A stretch of 35,408 nt of DNA, taken from Phenylobacterium sp. CCH9-H3. GTDB taxonomy: Bacteria > Pseudomonadota > Alphaproteobacteria > Caulobacterales > Caulobacteraceae. The stretch spans positions 1 through 35,408 of the forward strand of contig NZ_LSJI01000042.1 in NCBI RefSeq assembly GCF_001557235.1. Direction: 5' to 3'. Positions 1 through 7,500 of the stretch are shown here, piece after piece. Positions within the stretch are counted from its first letter, which is position 1. Every line of letters starts with the position of its first letter. The notes under the pieces are model-generated. The model did no database searches. It was given only the letters and a program-made list of their open reading frames with translations, and had not been told where the DNA came from. The position numbers and the translations under genes are program-made.

Positions 1-149
1 GATCTACACAAGCCAGTGAAGTTGTACGGGGCCTGCGACGCGACGCTCCGGAACACTCGCCGCGGAATACGCGCTATTTTTCCTCGCGGCTCAAATGACA
101 TCGTGCGAAGAGTTGGCCTTGGCGGGCGCCGCATTTGTGAAATTGTAAA
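1..149. other. Left-edge non-coding leader with inverted repeat
   Basis: No convincing gene is seen before the first regulator. The segment ends in an AT-rich patch, unusual for this GC-rich window, with a 7-bp inverted repeat (CGCATTT at 130-136, AAATGCG at 148-154) that reaches into the start codon at 150. The interior TTTGTG/TTGTAAA resembles the TTTGC-type sites known for ScfR/RamB/PccR regulators, so autoregulation is possible. This is an inference from position and a loose match only. Confidence 0.35.
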
Positions 150-1562
150 ATGCGATACAAGCTCTTCGTGGGACCCAAGGTGCGCAGCCTGCGCGCCCGG
201 AACGGCTGGCGGCTGGAGGCCTGCGCGCGCAAACTCGGCATCTCGGTCAGCTATCTCTCCCAGATCGAGGCCAACCAGCGGCCGGTCACCGACCGCGTGC
301 TGATGGGCCTGATCGAGACCTTCGGCGTGCCGGCCGAAACCTTCGAGGCCGACGGCGACCAGCGCCTGCTGGCGGACCTGCGCGAGGCCGTGGCGGAAAG
401 CGGCTCGGCCGAAGTTCCCATTCCCTTGAGCGAACTGCGCCAGGTGGCCCAGCAGTCGCCCGGGCTGGCCCGCCGGTTCCTGGACCTGCACCGCGCGAAC
501 CACCGCCTCGCCGAGCGCCTGAAGCTGACCGAGGAGGCGGTGGCCCTGGACGAGGCCATGTCGGCGAGCTCCCTGCTGCCCTACGAGGAGGTCCGCGACT
601 TCTTCCACTTCAAGGACAACTACATCGACAGCCTGGACCGGGCGGCCGAGGACCTGGCCCAGGAGATCGGCCTGGACCAGCCGGCGTCGGCGGACATGCT
701 GCTGGAGATGTACCTGCGCGAGCGGCTGGGCGTGCGCGTACGCTATGCGCCCCTGGGCGACGTGATGCGCCGTTACGATCCCGCCGTGCACGAGCTGTGG
801 CTGAACACCGCCCAGCCGGCCGCCACCCGGGCCTTCCAGATGGCCTTCCACGTGGCGGTGGCGAACCTCTCGGACATCATCGAGGCCGAGCTCAGCGACG
901 CCCGCTTCAAGAGCCCGGAGGCGGTGGACGTCTGCCGCATCGGCCTGGGCAACTATGCCGCCGGCGCCCTCCTGACGCCCTATCGCCGGTTCGCGGCCGC
1001 GGCGCGGGAGCAGCGGCACGACGTGGAACAGCTCGCCGCCCACTTTGGGGCCAGCCTCGAGCAGGTGTGCCACCGGCTATCGACCCTGCAGCGTCCGGGC
1101 CAGCGGGGCGTGCCGTTCTATTTCGTGCGGCTGGACTATGCGGGGAACATCACCAAGCGGCACAGCGCCACCCGGTTCCGGTTCGCCCGGTTCGGGGGCG
1201 CCTGCCCGCTCTGGAACGTGCATGACGCCGTGGCCTCGCCGGACCGGTTCCTGGTTCAGGTGGCGTCCATGCCGGACGGCGACCGCTACCTCTGCGTGGC
1301 CCGTGCGGTGGTGAAGCGGTCGGAGAGCTATCTGGCGCCCGACCGCCGCTACGTGCTGGGCTTCGGCTGCGAGATCGCCCACGCCCACGAGCTGGTCTAT
1401 TCCGAAGGCCTCGATCTCAAGGGCCCCGCCGCGCCGATCGGGGTCAGCTGCCGGATCTGCGAGCGCGACGACTGCGCCCAGCGGGCCTTCCCGCCGGTGG
1501 ACCGGCGGCTCAGCGTGCCGAAGCACGAGCGCCGCACGGTGCCGTTCCGGCTGGGAAACTAG
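150..1562 (+). CDS. XRE-family regulator with ScfR (DUF2083) C-terminal domain
   Basis: This is a 470-residue DNA-binding regulator of the short-chain fatty acyl-CoA regulator (ScfR/RamB/PccR/MccR) family. Members sense acyl-CoA or propionate/acetate metabolism and control genes such as propionyl-CoA carboxylase or glyoxylate-cycle genes. An XRE helix-turn-helix lies at about residues 8-62 (recognition region SVSYLSQIEANQRPV). An IrrE/DUF955-like middle domain follows at about 160-290; it has AFHVAVANLSD where metallopeptidase relatives have HExxH, so it is probably a non-catalytic sensor fold. The C-terminus carries the family's Cx2Cx4C segment (CRICERDDC) followed by AQRAFPP. The start lacks a clear ribosome-binding site, but the protein begins just ahead of the HTH as the family does. 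It ends tail to tail with the PEP-CTERM gene, sharing CTAG. The regulated genes cannot be told from this window. Confidence 0.85.
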   Translation: MRYKLFVGPKVRSLRARNGWRLEACARKLGISVSYLSQIEANQRPVTDRVLMGLIETFGVPAETFEADGDQRLLADLREAVAESGSAEVPIPLSELRQVAQQSPGLARRFLDLHRANHRLAERLKLTEEAVALDEAMSASSLLPYEEVRDFFHFKDNYIDSLDRAAEDLAQEIGLDQPASADMLLEMYLRERLGVRVRYAPLGDVMRRYDPAVHELWLNTAQPAATRAFQMAFHVAVANLSDIIEAELSDARFKSPEAVDVCRIGLGNYAAGALLTPYRRFAAAAREQRHDVEQLAAHFGASLEQVCHRLSTLQRPGQRGVPFYFVRLDYAGNITKRHSATRFRFARFGGACPLWNVHDAVASPDRFLVQVASMPDGDRYLCVARAVVKRSESYLAPDRRYVLGFGCEIAHAHELVYSEGLDLKGPAAPIGVSCRICERDDCAQRAFPPVDRRLSVPKHERRTVPFRLGN

Positions 1563-2206
1563 ACGAGGGCCATCCGGCGGCGGCGCAGGATGGAGCCCGC
1601 CGCGCCGAAGCCCAGGATCATCATGGCCCAGGTGGCGGGCTCTGGAACCCCGGCGACCGGCGTGCCGGTGACCACCAGGTTGTCGAGCTGCAGGCCCCGC
1701 CCGGTGGCGAAGTAGTCGGACTGGAACTGGAAGCGCAGGTCCACGGTCCCGCCGGCGAACTGGCTCAGGTCGAAGGTGGCCCGGCCCTTCTGCGTTCCGG
1801 AGACGGCGGTGCTCCCAAGCTGCGAGAGGTTGTTGCTCATCGCCATGTAGAAGCCGGGTGTCGTCGGGGTCAGCAGATTCCGTTTGGGCTCGAACACGCC
1901 GGTGTCCGAAGCCAAGACGTTGAAACCGTCGTAGCGGTATTCCGAGACGAGATCGAAATCGAACTCCAGCAGGGCGTCGACGAAGTTCGTGAGGTCCAGC
2001 GAGAGCTGATAGTACGAGTATTCGTAGTTGGCGTAGCCGCCGGAGGCGTGGCCGACGATACCATTGCCCACCCCGAACTTGCCGCTCACCTGCTCCTGGT
2101 CGGTGAGGCCGCCCGAGAAGTTCTGCCGAAAGATCTGCGCCGCCTCGGCGCCGGTGGCCATCGAGGCCGCGCAGGCCAGGGCGGCCAGGGAAACAAGCTT
2201 ACGCAC
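1559..2206 (-). CDS. PEPxxWA-CTERM sorting domain protein
   Basis: This is a secreted protein of about 215 residues. I chose the GTG start at 2206 because it is preceded by GGAG at good spacing and begins directly with a signal peptide (VRKLVSLAALACAASMATGAEA, cut near AEA-A); a longer open frame upstream is Arg/Pro rich and unlike protein. The body is rich in Gly, Asn, Ser and aromatic residues (for example NYEYSYYQLSLDL) and reads as a beta-rich extracellular domain. The C-terminus is VPEPATWAMMILGFGAAG followed by RRRR, the tripartite PEP-CTERM signal: motif, hydrophobic helix, basic tail. Such tails are recognised by exosortase/PEP-CTERM systems linked to exopolysaccharide export. No exosortase is in this window. 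The specific role is unknown. Confidence 0.85.
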   Translation of the reverse strand: MRKLVSLAALACAASMATGAEAAQIFRQNFSGGLTDQEQVSGKFGVGNGIVGHASGGYANYEYSYYQLSLDLTNFVDALLEFDFDLVSEYRYDGFNVLASDTGVFEPKRNLLTPTTPGFYMAMSNNLSQLGSTAVSGTQKGRATFDLSQFAGGTVDLRFQFQSDYFATGRGLQLDNLVVTGTPVAGVPEPATWAMMILGFGAAGSILRRRRMALV

Positions 2207-2268
2207 GCTGATACTCCGTCTGTTGCTGGGATCGCGGCGAACCTGAGAGCCGGGCGGGGCGGCGTCAG

Positions 2269-2286
2269 CCGCAGGTCGACCTGCGG
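2269..2286. promoter_or_regulatory. Perfect 18-bp palindrome in divergent intergenic region
   Basis: CCGCAGGTCGACCTGCGG is its own reverse complement over all 18 bases. It lies 63 bp upstream of the PEP-CTERM start and about 140 bp upstream of the sensor kinase start, in the only divergent space between them. It could be an operator for either gene. The binding protein is unknown. Confidence 0.4.
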
Positions 2287-2428
2287 GGGTCGCCCTGCGC
2301 CGCATCGACGAAGGCGGTCAGGGCGGCGGCCAAGGCCGCTGTCGGGCCCGGCGCGGAATCGACCGGGCCGGACGAGTCTGCGACGAACCCTGGCGTCCGG
2401 GTCCCGCCCCTGGGCTATGATCGCCGCG

Positions 2429-3562
2429 ATGCCAGCCGCCTTCATCCGCGAGATTGACCGCAAGACCGCCCGCCAGGCCCTCTGGCTGACCCTGGCGGTG
2501 TGGGGTCTCGACATCGTCTTCAACCTGCTGCCGATCGCCATCGACGGCCGGGCGAACACCGTGGTGGGCGCCAGCGTCCTGCTGATCGCGACCGTGGGCT
2601 GCGCCCTGTCGACCATCGTCTACGGGGCGATGGCGCGGCTGCGGCGACGGTCGACGGCGGTCCGCTACGGCGCCCTGGTCGCGCTGGCCCTGGCTTGCGG
2701 GGCGGTGAACTCGGCCGCTGACCTCACTCTGGGCGGCCTGCTGCGCGACCTGATCGACCCCGCCGCGGCCCAGCTTGCCAGCCAGCGCCTGGTGTTCCGG
2801 GGGGTCAGCAACCTGTTCGGCCTGTCGTGGATGTTTGGGCTGCTGGGGGCGTTCTACATGATGCTGCAGGCCAACCGGGCGCTGCTGGAGCACGAGCGCC
2901 AGCTTGCCGACGCGCGCACCGCCGCGGCCGAGGCCGAGGGCCAGGCCACCGCCGCCCGGCTCGCCGCGCTCCGCTACCAGCTGAACCCCCACTTCCTGTT
3001 CAACACCCTGAACGCCGTCTCCTCGGCCGTGATCACCAAGCGAAACGACGAGGCGGAGGACATGCTGGAGAAGCTGGCCGGCTTCCTGCGGGTCACGCTG
3101 GCGGCCGATCCGGAAGGGATGATCCCCCTGGAGGACGAGCTGGCCAACATCCAGGCCTATCTGGAGATCGAGAGCGTCCGCTTCCGTGACCGGCTGGGCG
3201 TGGATTTTTCGTGCCCCGACGACCTGCGCGGCGCCGTCGTACCCAGCTTCATCCTGCAGCCGCTGATCGAAAACGCGGTCAAGCACGGGGTCTCGCGCGC
3301 CACCGGCGCGGTCACCGTCCGCCTGGAGGTGGCGCGCGATGGCGACGACCTGGTGGTCCTGGTCGAGGACGACGCCGAGCGGCTGGGCGAGCCGGCCCAG
3401 GGCGGCGGCGTGGGCCTGAAGAACATCCGCCAGCGGCTGGAGGTCCTGTACGGCCCACGCGGCGTGCTTCAGACCACGGCGCGCGAGCGCGGGTTCCTCG
3501 CGATGGTGCGGATGCCGCTGATCCGGACGCTGAAGCCGAAAGCGGCGCGACGGGTGGCCTGA
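2429..3562 (+). CDS. LytS/YehU-type sensor histidine kinase
   Basis: This is a membrane sensor kinase of about 377 residues that would phosphorylate the LytTR regulator directly downstream. After a short cytoplasmic N-terminus there are about four hydrophobic segments (starting LWLTLAVWGLDIVFNLLPI, the last near FGLSWMFGLLGAFYMML). A coiled coil follows (ALLEHERQLADARTAAAEAE). The His_kinase domain (PF06580) has the phospho-acceptor in LNPHFLFNTLN, His about residue 188. The ATPase domain shows LIENAVKHG (N box) and GVGLKNIRQRL (G box). The start could be ATG 2417 or 2429; neither has a good ribosome-binding site, and the upstream open frame back to 2048 runs antisense through another gene and is not protein-like. 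The stop is one base before the regulator start, so the pair is translationally linked. The ligand is unknown. Confidence 0.88.
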   Translation: MPAAFIREIDRKTARQALWLTLAVWGLDIVFNLLPIAIDGRANTVVGASVLLIATVGCALSTIVYGAMARLRRRSTAVRYGALVALALACGAVNSAADLTLGGLLRDLIDPAAAQLASQRLVFRGVSNLFGLSWMFGLLGAFYMMLQANRALLEHERQLADARTAAAEAEGQATAARLAALRYQLNPHFLFNTLNAVSSAVITKRNDEAEDMLEKLAGFLRVTLAADPEGMIPLEDELANIQAYLEIESVRFRDRLGVDFSCPDDLRGAVVPSFILQPLIENAVKHGVSRATGAVTVRLEVARDGDDLVVLVEDDAERLGEPAQGGGVGLKNIRQRLEVLYGPRGVLQTTARERGFLAMVRMPLIRTLKPKAARRVA

Positions 3563-3563
3563 G

Positions 3564-4301
3564 ATGCGCGTGCTGCTGGTGGACGACGAGCCCGCCGCCC
3601 TGGAGCGGCTGCAGGCGCTGTTCGAGCAGATCTCGGGCGTCGAGGTCGTCGGCGTGGCGCGCAATGGGCGCGAGGCCCTGGAGCAGATCCAGGCGCTGAC
3701 CCCGGACCTGGTCATGCTGGATATCCAGATGCCGGAGCGCAGCGGCCTCTCGGTGGCGGCGACGCTGCCGGCGGACGAGCGGCCGGAGATCGTCTTCGTG
3801 ACCGCCTTCGAGATGTACGGCGCCGACGCCTTCGACGTGGAAGCGGCCGACTATCTGCTGAAGCCGGTGCGCTTCGACCGACTGCGCCAGGCGGTTGAGC
3901 GGGCCCGCCGGCGCCGCACCCTGCGCGAGGCGCCGCCTGAGGTCCCGCCGGTGGCGGCCGAGGCCGTGTCGTTCTGGGTGCCGGGGCGCAACGGCCACGT
4001 TCGGGTCTCCGCCGCCGATCTCGACTGGATCGAGGCGGCCCGGGACTACGTGCTGCTGCACACCCCCACGCGGAGCCACATCCACCGGCTGACGATGACC
4101 GCGCTGGAGGAGATGCTGGACCCGGCGATGCTGACCCGCGTCCACCGCTCGGCCTTCGTGAACCTCAGCCGGGTCCAGGAGGTCCAGCGGCTGGGCAAGG
4201 GCCTGATCGCGCTCGTGCTGCGCGACGGCGTGAACGTCGCCGTGGGTCCGACCTATGTGAAGGCGGTGCTGGCGCGGCTGGGCCTCGGCGCCCCGGCCTG
4301 A
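3564..4301 (+). CDS. LytTR-family response regulator
   Basis: This is a 245-residue two-component response regulator of the AlgR/LytR type, partner of the kinase ending one base upstream. The receiver domain (about 1-120) has the acidic pair DDE at 7-9, the phospho-acceptor Asp53 in VMLDIQMPE, Thr in VFVTAFE and Lys in YLLKPV. The LytTR DNA-binding domain occupies about 135-243, with the typical WIEAARDYVLLHT strand and the VHRSAFVNLSRV segment. LytTR domains bind direct repeats in the major groove. In other bacteria such pairs control exopolysaccharide, autolysis or transport genes; nothing here tells which. Confidence 0.92.
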   Translation: MRVLLVDDEPAALERLQALFEQISGVEVVGVARNGREALEQIQALTPDLVMLDIQMPERSGLSVAATLPADERPEIVFVTAFEMYGADAFDVEAADYLLKPVRFDRLRQAVERARRRRTLREAPPEVPPVAAEAVSFWVPGRNGHVRVSAADLDWIEAARDYVLLHTPTRSHIHRLTMTALEEMLDPAMLTRVHRSAFVNLSRVQEVQRLGKGLIALVLRDGVNVAVGPTYVKAVLARLGLGAPA

Positions 4302-4529
4302 GGTCGTTCGTCGACGCAAGGGCGGCGTCCATCGCACGGGGCGTGCGGCCAAGGCCTGCGCCGGGCAGGGTCGACGGGCTGACGCCGATCCAGGGGCCGC
4401 AATTTTCCCCGTGGCCCCGGACCCGCCTCCGCCGCCGCACCGGCCGGGTTTCCCCCGACCGGCCTCTCAGCGACGCCCCGCACCCCGATGCGGGCGCCTC
4501 CCCAGGGCGGCGGAGGTGGAACGTCCGGC
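4302..4529. other. Convergent 3' region with three GC hairpins
   Basis: This is the space between two converging genes (the LytTR regulator and gdhZ). It has no protein-like frame. Three inverted repeats are visible: GGGGCCGC/GTGGCCCC (4393-4418, ten-base loop), GGCCGG/CCGGCC (4442-4464) and CCCGCA/TGCGGG (4477-4494). None is followed by a clear T-run on either strand, so they may mark Rho-assisted or bidirectional 3' ends and not classic intrinsic terminators. Confidence 0.45.
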
Positions 4530-7500
4530 TCAGCTCCGCCGCTTGCGCCCGCTCGCCGCCTCGGCGGCCAGTTCACGCAGCGCCGCATTGGCAATGGTGA
4601 GCTTGGCGAACGTCCAACCGCCCCCGCCGGCCTCGATTTCGTCGACGGTCCGCGTCGCGGCCCCGGATTGCTCTGGGCGCAGCGCCGCCCAGGCCGAGAC
4701 CGCGCTGCGCGCGTGGACGTCGTCGTCGCCCGCCTGGGCCCCGCCGGAGAACGACATGATGGCCCGGGTGAGCTGGGTCTGTTCGGTGAGCAGATCCTCG
4801 ATCAGGCGTCGCAGCGCCGTCCGCTCGAAAATGTCGCCGGCCCGGAACTCGCCCGCCGCCGCCCGAAGCCGGTCGAAGGCGAACGCCGCGCCCGTGGCGT
4901 AGTAGAGCCGGGCCACGTTCTGCAGCGGCCAGCTGGAGGCCTCGGCCAGGTCCACCAGGTCGGCGGCGGTGGTCAGGAAGCCCAGCGCGGCGACCGCCTT
5001 GGCCTGGGCCGGCGGGGCGCCGGCGTCCTGCAGCTGGCGGACGCGGTCGTCGAACTGGCCCCGCTCCACCGATGAGAGGATTTCCGGGATCAGGTCCTGG
5101 AGGCGGCGGAAGCCCGGGACGTACTGCGCCGTCAGCTCGGCCACGGTCAGCCCTTCGCGCCCGGCGCGGCGGGCCAGCCAGAAGGTGGCGCCGCGCAGGC
5201 CGGTCACCAGGCGGCGGAACAGCGCCATCTGGCCCGACGCCGGGATCTTGAGATCCAGCGCCTCGACCTGGGCCCAGAGCGTCTCGAAATCCAGCGCCTG
5301 TTTGGCGGCCTCGTAACCGGCGGTCAGCGCCACCACGTCGCAACCGGCCGAGGTCATGGTCCGCGAGGGGAAGCTGGGCCCGCAACGGTTGATCATGTCG
5401 TTGGCGATCACGGTCGCGATGATGTCGGGCCGCAGGCGGTGGGCGCGGATGGCGTCCTTGTACTTTCGCAGCGGCTTGGGGAAGTAGGCCTCCAGCCGGC
5501 CTTCGAAGAACGGGTCGCGGGTGGCGTGGCTGGCGACGATCTCCCGTTTCAGTTCCAGCTTGCCGTAGGCCAGCAGGACGGCCAGCTCGGGCCGCAGCAG
5601 GCCGCGGCCGGACTTGAGCCGTTCGGTGATCTCCATGGCGTCGGGCAGGCCCTCGACCGCCCGGTCCAGGCGGCCGGCCTGCTCCAGGTCGGACATGAAG
5701 CGCGCATGCGGCTCCAGCTCGCCGGCGGAATCCATCTCCAGCAGGGAAAGGGCCAGGGTCTGGTCGTAGTTGTGCACGAGGACGTGGCGCGCCACGTCGT
5801 CGGTCATGGTCGGCAGCAGCTTGTTGCGCTGGGCGCGCGTGAGCTTGCCCTGCCGCTCCAGGATCCCCGTGGTGATCTTGATGTTCACCTCGTGGTCCGA
5901 GCTGTCGACGCCCGCCGAGTTGTCGATGGCGTCGGTCTCGACCCGGCCACCGGCGGCGGCGAACTCGATGCGTCCCGCCTGGGTCAGGCCGAGGTTCGCG
6001 CCCTCGCCCACGACCTTGACCCGCAGGTCCGCGCCGTTGACCCGCACGGCGTCGTTGGCCTTGTCGCCGGCGTCCATGTGGGACTCGGTCCTGGCCTTCA
6101 CATAGGTGCCGATACCGCCCAGGTAGAGCAGCTCGGCCGGCGCCTTCAGGATCAGGTTGATGACCTCGCTCGGCGACAGCTCCTCGGCCTCGGTTCCCAG
6201 GAATCGCCGCACCTCCGCCGTCAGCGGGATCGACTTCAACGCCCGGGAGAAGACGCCGCCTCCCTTGCTGATCTTCTTCCTGTCGTAGTCCTGCCAGGAG
6301 GAGCGCGGCAGGGCGAACATGCGCTCGCGCTCGGCGTAGCTCTTCGCCGGATCGGGGTCGGGGTCCAGGAAGATGTCGCGGTGGTCGAAGGCGGCCTGCA
6401 GCCGGATGCAGCGCGAGAGCAGCATCCCGTTGCCGAACACGTCGCCCGACATGTCGCCACAGCCGACCACGGTGAAGGGTTCGGACTGGATGTCCTTGCC
6501 CATCTCGCGGAAGTGCCGCTTCACGGCTTCCCAGGCGCCGCGGGCCGTGATGCCCATGGCCTTGTGGTCGTAGCCGACCGATCCGCCGGAGGCGAAGGCG
6601 TCGCCCAGCCAGAAGCCGTAGGACTCGGCCACCCCGTTGGCGATGTCCGAGAAGGTGGCGGTGCCCTTGTCGGCGGCCACCACCAGATAGGGGTCGTCGC
6701 CGTCGTGGGCGATCACGCTGTCCGGCCGGATCACCTTGCCGGCGGCGTCCAGGTTGTCGGTGATGTCAAGCAGGCCGGACAGGAAGGTCTTGTAGGCCGA
6801 GATGGCCTCGGCCCGGATGGCGTCGGGCGAGCCCTTCGGCAGCTGTTTCGGATAAAAGCCGCCCTTAGAGCCGACGGGCACGATGACGGCGTTCTTCACC
6901 TGCTGCGCCTTGACGAGGCCCAGCACCTCGGTGCGGAAGTCGTCGCGCCGGTCCGACCAGCGCAGGCCGCCCCGGGCCACCGGGCCGAAGCGCAGGTGGA
7001 CGCCCTCGACCTGGGTGGACCAGATGAAGATCTCGCGGAAGGGCTTGGGCGCCGGCAGGTCGGCGAGCTCGCCGCTGGCCACCTTGAACGAAATATAAGG
7101 CTTCACGCCACCGTCGGCGGCGCGCTGGTAGAAGTTGGTCCGCTGGATGGCGCCGACCAGCAACGCCAGGCGGCGCAGTACGCGGTCGTCGTCGAGGCTT
7201 TCGACCAGCTGCAGCGCCTCGACGATCTCGGCCATCACCGCCTCGGCCTGCGCTCGACGGGCGTCGAGGTCGGCGGCGATCGCGGGATCGAACTTGATGC
7301 GGAACAGGTCGAGGATCAGACGGGTGACGCCCGGATGGTTCGACAGCGCCTGTTCCTGCACCCGCTGCGAGGGGTCCAGGCCGGACTGCTGGCGATAGCG
7401 GGCCAGGGCCCGGACCAGCGCGGCGTCGCGCCAGGGGATGGAGAGCTCCATCACCAGGCGGTTGAACCCGTCGTTCTCGGTGCGGCCGGTCCAGACCGCG

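Noticed and set aside
2048..2428. Upstream extension of the sensor kinase
   Set aside because: The first 127 codons overlap the signal-peptide part of the PEP-CTERM gene in antisense and are Arg/Gly/Pro-rich noise; the family begins near 2429.
4393..4494. Classic rho-independent terminators
   Set aside because: The hairpins are GC-rich but lack a following T-run on either strand.
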